From assembly GCA_009760855.2 (NCBI GenBank), contig WPIO01000015.1, positions 1,404,501-1,468,500 of the forward strand: 64,000 bases of DNA, written 5' to 3'. Made by a program: the position numbers and the translations under genes. The notes under the pieces are model-generated. The model was given only the letters and a program-made list of their open reading frames with translations, was not told the DNA's origin and did not search any database. The stretch comes from Cristatella mucedo (lineage: Eukaryota; Bryozoa; Phylactolaemata; Cristatellidae). Positions within the stretch are counted from its first letter, which is position 1. Every line of letters starts with the position of its first letter. Shown here one piece after another: positions 34,385-47,764 of the stretch.

Positions 34385-34583
34385 TACTAGGTCAAGGGAG
34401 TGTAAGAGTTCTCCGTATATATTGACCTATATCTGCGATAGATTCTCGACAAAAGAACAGAGACTACCGATTACTAAATTCATCAAACAGTGCTACTACG
34501 CCTGCTTTGGGTGCAAACTGAGAGATGAGGATAAGACATGGGCACCACAATGGTGTGCAAGCCATGCGTAGACAATTTGAGAC
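34385..34583 (+). pseudogene. TE-X transposon-like gene, N-terminal part
   Basis: Translates as CKSSPYILTYICDRF, PITKFIKQCYYACFGCKL, DEDKTWAP and, after one frameshift, VCKPCVDNLRQ. The cysteine pairs and the ITxFIKxxYxAYFGCKLxDxDKxWAP pattern match a family of uncharacterised, transposon-like proteins common in invertebrate predicted proteomes (recognised from memory; I cannot name the superfamily). The frame stops at an inserted L2-A element and resumes after it at about 35850. Confidence 0.6.
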
Positions 34584-35848
34584 AATCAGTGGGAGACTCA
34601 AAAGTATTGACGTGAATGGACAAAGATCATCCGAGGTACCTCCGAAATATGGGGTACCTCAGGCTCCGTGCTATGTCCAGTTCTTTTCACGATTTATACT
34701 TATTCCTCTTGCCGATGTGATTGCCAAGCACAATCTAGGCTTTCACTTCTATGCGGATGACACTCGGTTGTACCTTTGCTTTGATTCCTCCCAGCCTTTG
34801 AGCACATCGAATTCTCTCAACTCGCTACATGAATTGATGACATCCGCAATGGATGGCAGCAAATTTTCTAATACTAAACGATGATAAAGCTAACTTACTA
34901 ACTATGGGCAAACCCAGTGTGATTCAGAAATTGGAAAGGCTGACGCTCAAAATTGGCTCTGCCAGCATATCTCCAGTTGAATCAGCTCGAAATCTAGGTG
35001 TCATGCTCCAAAGCGACCTCTCGTTGGACGACCACATCTGCTCCACAATCAAGTCTGCCTACGTTCAGCTACATAACATTGCTAAAATTCGGGCTTGTTT
35101 AGATAAGGACACCACATCTAAGTTGGTCCATGCATTTTTGACATCCCGTATCGACTTCTGTAACTCACTTGCTGGCCTAACGGCATGTGCAATCAGGCGA
35201 CTACAGCTGGTGTAAAACTCCGCAGCTAGAATTGTCTGTCGTGAGCGTCGCAATTGCCACATCACACCCCTTCTCACTGACATGCACTGGCTACTAGTCA
35301 AGCAACGCATCGACTTCAAGATTTTTCGCTCACTTTTAGGTCACTTCATTCTTTGGCTCCAGCCTATCTCTCAGATATACTTCCCTAACAGGCCAAGCAT
35401 CGTGCCACCCGCTTTTCGGAATCCAACAGTTTACCAATACCTCGTACAAACCTCAAATCCTTCGGAGATCGTGCATTTAGTTCGTATGCTCCCAAAGCCT
35501 GGAACTCACTCCCGACTTGCGTCATAACATCCCCTGACCTGACCACATTTAAAAGGAACTTAAAAACACACCTATTTAGGACAGCATTTAGTGGGTCCCT
35601 GTGATTCGTCCTTTATGTGCTTATGCGTGCTGACACTGCGCATGCTACCACTAACCACACTTGCATGCTCATGCTAACCCTGTGAACGTCACCCCTAATC
35701 ATGTTATTCATATTGTTTAAACAAGCATAATATTACTTACCATTCAATCGCGCTTCCCTTTGCAGCAAATGTGAAGCGCCTAGAAAGAGATTGACTTCTC
35801 TGAGGGCGCTTTATCAAGTGCGTAACAATAATTGTTATTACTATTATA
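34584..35848 (+). mobile_element. L2-A LINE, 5'-truncated copy inserted in TE-X
   Basis: Starts inside the RT gene just before SIDVNGQRSSEV and runs through the YADD box (FYADDTRLYLCF), FLILNDDKANLL and the C-terminal DFCNSL and RLQLV blocks, to the 3' UTR and the terminal hairpin with a TAA/ATT-rich tail ending near 35848. A few frameshifts and stops break the frame. TE-X coding sequence resumes on both sides, so this copy is younger than TE-X. Confidence 0.85.
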
Positions 35849-35849
35849 G

Positions 35850-37225
35850 CTAAAAGGTCAAAGCGAAGGCATGCCATTAGAGTACCGATAATTTGGAGAT
35901 AACAAACTGACGATGTTTCAGATTGTTATTTCTGCATCGATAACGTGCAAGGCTTCAGCACGAACAATAAACATAAAATTGAATATCAAAATCTACCGTT
36001 AGTGTTGGGATCTGTACCGCACAGTGATGAGGTGGAAGTTCTCATTACACGTGTTCCTGTTGCACTTTATGATATATTGACTGACAGCGATTCGAGTCAA
36101 TCAAAGATGACGTCGATGACAACAATGATGCTTTTGACGTTCCAACACCAAAGCTAATGTCGCAACCTGATCTTGATGACTTAGTGAGAGACTTTGACCT
36201 GCCCAATGAGTCTCTGAACTCCTCGGTTACAGATTAAACAAGAGAAATATTTTTCATCGGGTACTACATTTTGTGGTATAGACATCGTGAGAAAGAGTCT
36301 CTTCCGAACTTTTCGATGAAGGACTCACTAGTCTAGTTAAGCGCCTAGAAAGAGATTAAGTTCTCTGAGGGCGCTTTATCAAGTGCATTATTATTATTAC
36401 TATTATAGTGCAGCAACGCCGAAGGCCTAGTTAACCAAATGTAAAATTGCTACGATCCAGTGGAGACTTTTCTGACTATCCCGCCTACCAAAAAAGCATG
36501 GATATTATGTGTCGCCACCTTCAAGTCCAAGCAGAAGGGCAATGGCCTTTAAATAGCCGCATATGTTCCACTGGGAAAAACTGGCTAGAGAGAATACATA
36601 CTGTGCTTGGGAGTAACAATGTCAAAGAACCTCCTCTTGTCGACAGCAAGAAAGTGCTACTTCTTTTCTTGCACAAAAATTTTGAACTAATGAAAAAAAC
36701 AAATGTTGAGGCTCTGATCCAAGACGGTGATAGCTTTAAGTACTAACAAGAAACGTTTCCTCAAATTAGTGAGGCAAAGATAAAAGCTGGCATTTTTGTT
36801 GGTTTACTTATCAAAGAATAGTTGAAAGACGCGCAATTTACATAAAAAATGACTGGGCTAGAGTTGCAGGCGTGTGGTGGATTTGAAGCTGTGGTAGAGA
36901 ACTTTTTCGGCAATCACACGTCTGCTGATAATTCGCGAATCGATGAGAACATGAGTCAACGCTATGCGGGACTTGGCAGCAGGATAAATGTTTAGATCCA
37001 TTTTCCAAACTCTCACCTTGACTATTTACCATACAATTTAGGAGCGTTCAGCGAGGAACAGGGTGAGAGGTTCCTTAATGACAAATGTGAAATGGGGCAT
37101 ACATATCAAGGCCACTGGTTTGTTAACGCGATGGCCGACTATTGTTGGAGCCTGAAGCGCCAGCAATTCAGCAGCAGCTGCAAAGCACGGCAGAAAGTCG
37201 AGGAAGAGGTAGTTTAAAAGCATTT
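35850..37225 (+). pseudogene. TE-X transposon-like gene, remainder (broken)
   Basis: This continues the family after the L2-A insertion: DCYFCIDNVQGF, NKHKIEYQNL and VPHSDE (35915-36025), LDDLVRDFDLPNES (36170-36220), ILWYRHREKES (36270-36300), then a short L2 tail insertion. After it come EPPLVDSKKVLL (36630-36665), ISEAKIKAGIFVG (36765-36805), FPNSHLDYLPYNLGAFSEEQ (37000-37060), YQGHWFVNAMADYCW (37100-37150) and a basic end. The order of blocks is that of intact relatives, but a central segment of roughly 100 residues is missing and there are several stops and frameshifts. No terminal inverted repeat was identified. Confidence 0.6.
36335..36408 (+). mobile_element. L2-A 3' tail only, inserted in TE-X
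   Basis: Only the last 70 or so bases of L2-A are present (gcgcctagaaagagatt, then tctctgagggcgctttatc, then ATT repeats). This is an extreme 5' truncation, and it interrupts the TE-X fossil a second time. Confidence 0.8.
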
Positions 37226-37559
37226 GACTAAATGAAGAATGACTAACATTTAAATTTTACATAATCTAGATGATACTATTCTTGGACGATTGTAAGAGCT
37301 TTCTGTGTTGCATGTGAAAGTATTGTAAAATAAAATGCAATTGTTAAAAACCCTGAAGTGCAGGGTTAAACGAGTTAAGAGATTCTGAAAGAGCATCCCA
37401 AAATTTACTTGAATCAATTATATTGAAAACAAGTGACAAGTTTGCAATTGCGGGCCAGTGTAGTCATTGTTAACGGCCCGAAATCATCCGGCGAGCTGCT
37501 CCCTCTCTGCCTTCCAGTACGACAAACTCGTTGCAGCATGAATTGCTAATATTCACAGT

Positions 37560-38415
37560 TGATGGCAGCAAACTATCTCAAATTGAATTATGATATATGG
37601 GCAATCCTAGTCACGCTCAGAAATTGGAAAGCCTTATTATCAAAATTTCCTTGATCAGTCTATCTAATGCAACCTCTCACTAAAGTCCTCGCCAAAATAA
37701 CCGATTCACTAGATGAGCCCATCGGCTCCACAATTAAGTCTTCAGTTACATAAGTTTTCAAAAGTTCGGGCTTGCTAAGATTAAACCACTGCAGCCACGA
37801 TGATCCGTGCATTCGAGACATACCAACTAACCTTCTGTAATTCACTACTTGCAGGTTCCTGGCTGAGCAATGCAATAAGACGATTGGTTTTCGAAAAACT
37901 CGGCAGGTCGGCGTATGTCATTAGCGTCTTCACTGCCATACTAACCATCACTCGTCTGTCTGCACAGGCCAACTATCGAGCAGCATGTCGACTTGGAGGT
38001 TCAGTCACTCACCTTTTAGGGCTCTTCATCTCCGGCCTACCTACGCATTGCTTCCTTAACAGGCTTCACGTCAGTCACCCTCAGGTCCTCAGGTCGTTTG
38101 GTTTATCCTCTATTACAAAATTCAAATCCACGAGGGACATAGCTTCAGTAACATTGTTCCCAAAGCCCGGAACTCACCACCAACTGGCATCATGTAATCT
38201 CTAATTTGTGGAAATTCACAAATAAGTTACAAGCCGAAGTTTTCAATACAGCATTTGGTCCGTTCTAGTGAATCGTACATTGTACGCCACTTTGTCCTGA
38301 AACTGCATATGTTGTGACTAACCAATTAAACTGCTTTTTCAGTATAAGAAACGTGCCTAGTAATTGATTTGGTTCTCTTAAGGATCTATATAAATGTTTT
38401 ATGATTATTATTGAA
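37560..38415 (+). mobile_element. Highly diverged L2 copy
   Basis: Recognisable only by order: ctcaaattgaattatgatat (a KLNDDK-like site), cactagatgagcccatcggc (SLDDHIGS), TFCNSLLAGS, PKPGTHH and a degraded tail at 38360-38415. It lies downstream of the IMP4 3' end on the opposite strand. Confidence 0.6.
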
Positions 38416-38552
38416 TTGACCAACCTTTACTTTTACTTTACTTTGTTTACATCACCATCCTAAGGGACCGATGCCGATGGCCCGTAATTATTAGCTGGTT
38501 ATTGTTGCAAGCAGGCAGCAGCAAGGCGATATTGCTAGGACAGACTGACAGT

Positions 38553-38589
38553 TGGTTCAGACATACATTTGCATGTATGCAATCTGAAC
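38553..38589. repeat. Interrupted inverted repeat
   Basis: ggttcaga ... catacatttgcatgtatg ... tctgaacc: two nested complementary arms, antisense-side of the IMP4 3' end. The inner arm is itself a palindrome. Confidence 0.75.
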
Positions 38590-38789
38590 CAGTGAGAGGC
38601 TGTCCTTGTCACACCCAAGTGCCGAAGCAGAGGCAGCTGCAACTCGAACACCTCCATGCAGCCAGCCTTCTCCAGCTTGCTCGGAAATAAAAGAATACGC
38701 ACATGCTGCTCATGCACCCGAAAGCAGTAAATCAGCTTAATCTTGAAAATACCGTACTTAAATGACACTGAAATTAAATTTAGAAGCTG

Positions 38790-38809
38790 TTTATTACAGC
38801 AGTTTTATT
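38790..38809 (-). promoter_or_regulatory. Polyadenylation signals of IMP4
   Basis: Two AATAAA hexamers on the minus strand (38809-38804 and 38795-38790) lie about 150-170 bases after the IMP4 stop codon. This is a normal distance for a short 3' UTR. The cleavage site itself is not visible. Confidence 0.6.
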
Positions 38810-38959
38810 AAAGGCCTGAGCAAAAGCGCATCTCCAATTTGAGACACTAACAATATTTTTTTGGGGGAGAGCAACTCATTATACATATTCAAGAATGTGG
38901 ATACTATTGACAGGAATACTTCGTGAAAAAATGCATTAGTATAAATCCCCTGAAAAAAA

Positions 38960-39241
38960 TCACTCTCCATCAGCAAGAAACTTCCGCTTCTTTGCTGTAT
39001 TCATGTAAGGTCGATAGACCCACTCTACATCTGCAGAGTCGGCTACATCGATAGTTCCTAGTATAATCTTGTATAGTTTCATCTCGAATCTCGGTCCAAC
39101 TTCTGTCAAGTCTATATCTTTACCAGACTTCTTGTATACGTGATGGCGAAACGAAATGTAATCTTCTTGGTTTGCAAATGTCATGACACGTCGAGAGTCA
39201 TCCTTGGGAACTGGAAAAAGGTACTTCAATATGGACATGAC
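38960..39241 (-). CDS. IMP4: IMP4 coding exon 5 (terminal)
   Basis: Encodes residues 200-292 and the TGA stop: [39 protein letters not shown] and the C-terminal PYMNTAKKR tail of IMP4. The acceptor is tttatgcag. The stop lies at the expected family position, with only one extra residue overall relative to human. Confidence 0.96.
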   Translation of the reverse strand, partial: VMSILKYLFPVPKDDSRRVMTFANQEDYISFRHHVYKKSGKDIDLTEVGPRFEMKLYKIILGTIDVADSADVEWVYRPYMNTAKKRKFLADGE

Positions 39242-42200
39242 CTGCATAAAGAAACAATAAAAAATGGAGTGAAGGACGAAAACTCGCACCCATCACTAGA
39301 CCATAGGGTCCATCTATACAAATACCTAACAAGTACACAACACAGGCTCCAGACAAGCTTTGCAATTTCCAAATAAAGAACAAACTGACGCTGTATACAG
39401 TGAGTGGGTCGTCAGCTAAGAAACCCACGTTGCAACGAGCATGCATATTTTGCCTGCTTAACTTCCCATTATAGTGCATATTAGTGACCAGGGATCCACT
39501 TAACCAGCAGCCTAGGGTGTCCTCGTTTGTTTGCTTGGCCGAAGCATTATACTGGTTTACTTTTGCGTGCTTGTCTAAACATGACTAACACTCGGTCATT
39601 GATTCTCTTACAGCGATTTAAAACAGCCCGAACAGATATAAACTCGGTTCACTTTGAGTCCTATACAAAAGATAATTATTATTACTATTACTTTGTCACT
39701 GAATTGCATCCATTGTCCGAGCGTTTCTTTAGGCAGTCCGATATCTAATTAACGATTTGCAGAGCAATTAATGGCCACTTGCTACAAGAAAGGTAACAAG
39801 GCAACTTAAAGTTGTTCCTTTTATATGTAAAGAACATGGCACAAAATACTACTGACGTGGAGCAATGGGGGTTCTCGGTCGACCAGCAGACAAAGGAAAA
39901 GTCTCACTTTGCACTGAAAGATCTGCCAAGGGCTTAGCTCATAAGCATCCAGATGAACTGCAACAACACTACGAGCATCCTAATACCCTCAGGACCTCTC
40001 GAGGCAGTACGTTTCAGTTCAACGCAATCTGCAAGCGACAGATGCCTCGGCTCTCATGGTGGTCATTGGCTGTGGGGCTAACTCACTAAATCCTCGTGCA
40101 ACGCCGCAGCCCATTAGCCCACAGGTGACTAAGGCACTTGCTCTCCAGCCGTCCATTGCTGCTGCTACTTGCTCTCTGCTACACATTTTTTCCAAGAACC
40201 GTCCTCCTAATTCACACACACTTATCACTTTTCTCCTTTCTTCTTATTATGTGAGGTAAGTGTTATCGCTTATTGATTACGCAGAAAACCCGTTTACACT
40301 CGGCTTTTTCTATAGGAGACTCTTGAGAGGGGCAACCACTTACTCATTCAGTACCATAGTTATACCAGAATTATTTTAGAAGTCTGGCGATGACGGCCAA
40401 CTGGAAAAAAAACCCAAGCGACACACGGATTTACTGAGAATAGCAACAACGAGCAGGGCTTGCCTACATGCTGCAGTAAGCTTCATCGATAAACATCGAG
40501 CAAACTGGGAGATCTACTTGGACGGTATAAAATGGCTAGGCAAGTGTTCGTTACTACGTTACCAAAGGACTTCGCATGGCACTATCATGAGGTGAGCACA
40601 CCAGGCTAGTCTTAGAAATGAAGGCCAAATTTTTTTTTAGAAAAATCGAGTCTGCGAGATTGCTTTGACACATCAAACGATAGCTTATGTTACCAGTGTT
40701 CTCTGTGCCGATTTTCATGCCATTAGTTTTATTGGTCTGTGTACAATATTAATAAATGTGCTTTGGGGGATAACTTCCACTACTAGCGACATTTTGGAGG
40801 ATCACTCCTACTACTGGCGGACCTAACCCCTTAAAGGATTCACAAATAAGACACTCCGGCTCAGCATCTGCACAATCAAGGAGTGCATCACAACTTCAGA
40901 AGACGATAACAACCGACATCAAACTACGTGGCCACGAACAGAGAAAGTGCATCATCAAGCTATCCTTTCAGACGTACTGCAGCACAGATAGCAGAATCAC
41001 TCGACTACTGGCATAAGTGAGTTCGTGTTGTGATTATGGGATGTGTAGGGGATTACTACAAAAAGCTTAGCAAAATTCGTGCCGACTTCAGGGTTAGTTT
41101 TAAGAAACAACGTGCTTCCAGGACAGTTCACAGGTCTAGAACTTGTCCAGTGCACTGCAGATATGTGGCAGGCAAACACGCCCACGGAATAAGATGCTTC
41201 ACATCCATAAAACAAGAAAATATAGCAACAGCAAAAAACCTGCTTCAAATTGTACCTGAGCGACGTAAAATTCTCCCTATAGTACTAGAGCACCTCTAAA
41301 AGCTGTGCCTTCTGTCACCAGGCCTAGTGCCACTACAGCCCGAGAGCCGACACAAGCATGCGGCACAACAGCAACTCAAATGTAGCCGAGCCATGTTCAA
41401 ATCATTCTGCACAAGGATCCGACACAGACCCGTCATACCAAATGGGCTGAGTGACTAATTAGTAGCTCAAGTTTCACCGAAAAGAGGTTTCACCCAAGAG
41501 AGGCTCGGGAACATAGAAATTGCAACATTAACCACTGCCATCGCCAGAAGCAAGTAGGAAGCACTGGGCATTATGGATTACCACAGAAGGCTAAGGCCAC
41601 ACGGTGAACCCCATCAATCGGCTCAAAGTTGCATGCTTAGAGCAAAGTCGGTGCTTGGGCACCACGCTTGATACCTTACCAAGAGACCTAGGTAGGCATA
41701 CTCTAGGCAATTCACAAAATTTTAACAAAGAAACAGATCAACATACCCTCTTTCCCAGCCTGGATGAAAAATTGCTGAATATGAGGTGTGGGTATGCTTC
41801 CGACATAGTGCCAGCATTTGGTATGTCGTGTCGCATAACAACGTTTGACAATGTAAAGTACGCTGTTGGCCCATAAGGCAGATGACAGACCTTCAAACAA
41901 GATAATGGTAAACTAATGGAGGAAGCAGTCAAGAATCTTAATCCTGCGGCAGCACAGGGATAAACAACAATGGATGTGGTACAAAACTAAAAATACAAGC
42001 TTTGCGAATGACATTTGCATAGCATCCTACGAGAGCTAAACCACTTTCTAGGCATGTTACATCTCAAGGCATGGGATGTCGTGATGCCAGATGGTAGAGG
42101 ACTACTTTCCTAGCTACAGTTGTACATTCTTTCAGTAGTTCACGAGTTAAGTCAGATAATTGACATGGCCCGCTAAAGGCTACACAATTAAATTCAGCCA

Positions 42201-45200
42201 CTCATGCGTGCAGACCAATGCTGCAGCACACCGCTCGTGTTGGAATTATCTCACCAGACTGGACCTGCACAAGTCAAACTGCAGATATCGTCTATGACCG
42301 ACCACAGAAGACATAGTTACAGCCCGGTATCTCATTGCAATAAAAAATACAGGTCTGCACTTGTCTATACACTGGGATTTGGCTCCACCACATAAGGAGG
42401 AACTTATGCCAAAGCCGTAAGCCTAATGTCAAGTTCAGTGGGACAGTATTTCAGGTGGAGCAACGGTTCGAAAAACTAAAATTTGAGGGCACATTCCTGC
42501 TTAAGAAGAGAATTGTTTGCATATCAAGTCCCGTGGCAGATGCCTTTGGTCGTTCTTCATTTTGTCAATAGAATTTGAAATACAAAGCAGTAAGCAAACT
42601 TTAAGCACAAGAACTATCGCTAACCGTAGCATAATATCCACGGCTTTCACAACAGGGAATAAACTACGCAAATCAAGCAGGAGAATCTATAACAAGAACA
42701 AAGAGAAACAAAGTTCAAAATGAACAAAAACAATGCACCAACATTCTGCGGAGAGTGGTAGATTAACAAGGTTGCATAGTGCTTGTACACACTGGAATGA
42801 TCTATGAAAGTGTTTGAACACAGCAGTATTTCAGGCAACATCATGCTATGCGATATGAATTGGTTAAGGTCAAGCTTGAATATTTGGGATTAAAACTGCT
42901 ACTGAATCTAACACCATTGAGGCAGATGACTATGATGCTGTCAGCAATAACAAAATGTCCCCTCCCCTTCTGCTCAATCTTCCATCCGACCTTTACGCAC
43001 TCGTGGAATACCGAGATTGCACGATACAAGCAGCCCTCTAAATGAGTTTGCTTCTGTCCAAATGCAAAGTACGCCCCAGAACTACCGAGCTTAAGCGTGT
43101 AAAGCATACAAAAACGAGAACAGACTTCCATCGACTGGCATACGAAGACTCCTTGGATTAGGGCGAAGGTTCAGGTGGTGCCGTTGCCCAACGTTTCACA
43201 TATTGGTAGGCTTCCTTTACAGCAAAATTTAAAGTGCCCAGAAAGAAATTTAGTTCACTGAGGGTGCTATACAAATATATTATCACTATTATTATTACTA
43301 TCTGAATCCAGCCTGACTGTGATAATACTGTTGAGACTTACTTCAAAAATAGCAACCGGTGTTCTTGCCCAGTTATTCATCCGGTTGGGTGTCGGGCGTT
43401 TTAATTAATTTAAATTTAATAAGAGACCAGAATACATTTTTGTTTACATACCATGAATCCATCGGGTGTTCCTCTGTGTTCATGTAAGATAACAAGGTCG
43501 GTAACTTCGTTCGCCCTGCAGGCCTCAATTAGCTGCTTCATTTCGTAGTTGCCTCTGTTGATCCGTTGGGAATTGGGGAATATTAGCTTCATTTCCTAAA
43601 ATCATGTAAAGAACACGACATCAATGCAGTCACATGTCGGACAGCAGCACAAGCATGTCTTCAGTTTACTAGCAAAAACTAGTCTTAACTTTTAGTGCTT
43701 GAAGGTCACTAGAGTATAATGAAGTATCAGGTGCTACATGCTAAGTAAGTCTTTAGGGCATTAATAAGTGTCCAAAGCATTATAAAAGACCGAAAAATTA
43801 TTTTTGCTTTATTCTATTTGCTCTTATACAAATACCTACAACAAGTATATCATTTCTCCGAGTACAGTCAGCCCCCTCCCGACTTATGAAATACATAGGG
43901 ACCAGAAAACTAGTCCTAAGTCAAATTTTCGTAAGTCGAGAATGATGTGTGGTACATTCTACTATGACATGTTCTGATGCTGTCAGACATTGTTTCCTCC
44001 CTACCGTTTGCGGTGTTGTCAAATCTACTGACCGCACACTGATTTTGAAAGTTTTCTTTGGCAAATTTGGATTTTTACTTTTTTGCATGATCGCGGCCGA
44101 GTTCGTATATCCGAATTTTCGAAAGTCGAACCGTCATAAGTCGGGTGCAGACTGTTTTACTCCTGTATGTGCCTATGCAGTTACCATCTCTAATCAGTTG
44201 ACATTTGTTTGCTATCGTGCCGGATCGGGATGCACTCGCAAAGTCCTTGCTAAGTCTTTCGAAAGCCTTGACATAGATTTATTTTCTTCTTAGGGCACTA
44301 TGGACATGCTTAATTATTATTCTAGCTCATGCAGGAAAAAACTACATGCAGAAAAAGAACTAGCCAAACTTGGTGTGAGTCAGAATGCATTGGAACCCTA
44401 GCCGATAATCCATCTGTCCAAAAGGAGCACAGCTTTCCAAAGCATGATGTTGTTTGCAGTACACAACAAAACTTCAACAAAGGCTGTTATGAGAAAGAAG
44501 AGACTCGAGAAAGAAAACGAGACGAGCGGCCTCAAATTAAAACTGCTTTAGCAGTGGCACTGAACAAGCTTTGCCAATGCAGCCAGAAAGATTCAATTGT
44601 CTACTAGAATGTGAGAAGAGGACCAAGAGACCAAGGCCGAGAAACGTTCAGCTGAGTCGCTAGAAAGAGAATCGATAGATACCAGCTCCACAACCCTGTC
44701 ATTTGCTTATAGACTGTCGACATAGAGACTTTTGCTCTGCAGCTCCTAAACTGTGAAAACTGTCTCCACAATTCCTACGAAACATCTACTCTTCTGCTGC
44801 CGACTATTGCACATCTTTTCCAGCCGTCCTCAGCTGCTACTCATTTTTACGACTGCCTCGCTGGCTCAGCTATACCTAGGCTACTTTCCTTTTGTTGCCG
44901 GCAACGGAAGTATGTTGGCTCTAGTATGTGCACCGAATGCAGTTTAGGCTTCGAGTGATCTATAGAAAACTCTCCTGTATAACAACCACTAAATCCTTGT
45001 GGGGGGCGTTATGAAGTTACATATGGAGATACATTCCATTACCGAGTTTTGAGAGTTGCCAGCGCAAGTCTTCATCCGCCGGATCTTCGGGCTCTGTATT
45101 TTCAAATTGTCGAATGTGATGCAGTTGTTTGGAAATACCACCACATTTTACATGGCTAGCTCGAAGCTTGCATAACTTACAAGACCTGGCAGTTCGGGCG

Positions 45201-47718
45201 GTAAGCTTACCTGGTGCTATCACGAAATGGTGAACATTATGCACCTTTCCTCTCTTTCAAGACATACGAGTCTGATAGAACCACAAATACTAATAAGATT
45301 ACATGATTAAGGCTGTCCGTTTAGCCACTAGGATATTTTATAATAAACATTTGTAAAACATTTGTATAGTACATCAAACGAACTAAATCTCTTTCTAGGT
45401 TTTTACATATGCAGGGATGGAGAATGTCAATTGGTAAGTGATAACACGTACAATTTCAGCATGCATAAGACACAAAAGACAATTTACTTTAGTTTTGATA
45501 CACCAAAGAATCGTTTTATGCCACTCGATTCCAGCTATGAGCGCTGCTACGTAGGCAGGTAACTTGGCTTTAGCATATCGAAGAGCCGCTTTGCTTGAGC
45601 AAGTTTGCAGTCAACATGAATGGTCGGCCAATCAGCATGTGTAATATAATCACGTCAGAGGCCAGTACCAAGCGGAAGGGTAAAAACAAGGGAGTCGCAC
45701 CACCTTCAGATTGATGAATGAGAAGTCAAGGTCTTTGCACAGACAGATATCGTGTCATGTCACCAATAATACAAAATGAAGCACATCAAACAAAGAGTTG
45801 TGGAGGTGCTTCTTGTGAGTGCCGTTTGGAGTTGAGGGTGACATAAAAACCAGCTGATATATCAAGCAGCTACATGACAGTAATGCAGCCGAACATAAGC
45901 TCTCTTCAGTATGCTATGGACTGCTTAAGTGGCTGGTTCAGCAGAGAGGTGGTATTTGAGGCCCGGGTAGAATTTATGGATAGTTGATTATGGACTACCA
46001 ATTTAGCATTTGCAGGTCATGATTATATCATGAATGTAACTGACCTTTGCAAATTGTTTGAGTTTGGAACTGGGTTGATGAGAGGTAGTGATCATTATCT
46101 TAGGATCCTCCACACCGGCCCACCTATATTCGTCATCCATGTGTGATACAGTGAGTCCTTCACCGCCATCATCTTCCCAATCAAGAGTCTTCTGAAGCTC
46201 TAGAGAAGAATGCACGAGTCAAAATGAAAGCTGGAGCTGACTATCTTTGTCGACATGAATGAGAAACATATACCAAAAAATTAGCATTACACACAGACAC
46301 TATAACCGATTTTTGCCAATCTGAAGTACAAAATGAAGACAGCCAGCCATGAGACCAGTGAACATTCACAAGGCTAGCAACAAGAAGCTTGGCTGGAATT
46401 TGAAAAAGGGGCAGTAAAATATGGATGATATATAGCTTTACCATTGAGATTGCTATCAGCCAGCTATGCTTCAGCCGGCCAACTACAGCAGCAAGTAACA
46501 ATGGACTGACTAATTAGCCTCATTTATATGACAGCAGAAGAGCTTAGCAGCTTTCACCCCACTTTCAGTGGGCAGTAAAGAACTGCCTGAAGTAGGGCTC
46601 GAACTCAACTTCTTGCAGAAGTACTCAAACTCATGACATGGGTTTGAGTCTTTGCCCAGGAGGTAAGGTGTTTGCTCTTCACGACATGTTGTGAGTTTGG
46701 GTTTGAGTCCTGCAGTAAGCAATCCTTTTTATTGCCCACTGAAAGTGGTGGTAATAGCTGTTAAGGCTTTTCTGCTGCCATACAAATGAAGCTGTTAAGT
46801 CTGCTGACCTTATTATGGACAGTGAAATGAGAGTGCCTCACCACAGGGTAATTACCAGTGGTATAAGCTACAAGCTCGGCACTGATATTCCAACCGTATT
46901 AAGGAAGCCTGATTAAGGAACTGCAATTGATATGTGATTATAAGGCGCACACACTAGCTCTGCTGACCCACGAAGAAAATTGTCTAGCTTTGTGAAGAGC
47001 TCCAGAGGTAGGCATCAGCTTCTCCACAAGGCCAACTTAAATGAATGATCGTGCTGCATAGTATTATAGAGAAGCCACTGCAAACAGCTGTGAAAATAGG
47101 CTATATACACAACCATTTTTAAGTACTTAAACCGTGAAGAATGAGCTATTTAGTTGCAAAATAAGTTTCAAATGCCAACCTTTAGCTACGTAAAGAGTCA
47201 ATCAATTAAATTGTTTCTGATTGGAAAATTTCCTGCCACGGTTTTTGTGGATAATGTTGCTTAAAAAACCAATACTTATAAATTTCTTTAAAAATGGCTT
47301 CATTCAAACCCATTGTTAGGCATTGAGGAACAGTAGCCTACTTTGCTGCAGATGGGCCTACTCCTGTCAGCTCAGTGAAATTGTACAACAAACTCATTAA
47401 GGTTGACTGCTTCCCGACGTCTGACCACTACACTGGGCTTCGGTTGTACGTTGCATGAAGGCTACACTATTTAGGACAGCATTTAGTGGGTCCCTGTGAT
47501 TCGTCCTTCATGTGCTTATACGTGCTGACACTGTGCATGCTGACACTGTGCATGCTGCCACTAACCACGTTTGCATGCTGACCCTGTGCATGTCACCCCT
47601 AACCATGTTATTCATGTCGTTTATCAAGCATGATATGACTCACCATTCAATTGCATTTCCCTTGGCAGCAAATGTAAAGCGCCTAGAAAGAGATTCTCTG
47701 AGGATGCTTTATCAAGTG

Positions 47719-47764
<46 letters not shown>

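Noticed and set aside
45017-45244. Cys-containing minus frame ([11 protein letters not shown]) considered as a transposase zinc ribbon
   Set aside because: Spacing does not fit a known zinc-ribbon pattern and its C-terminal third lies in an L2-B tail.
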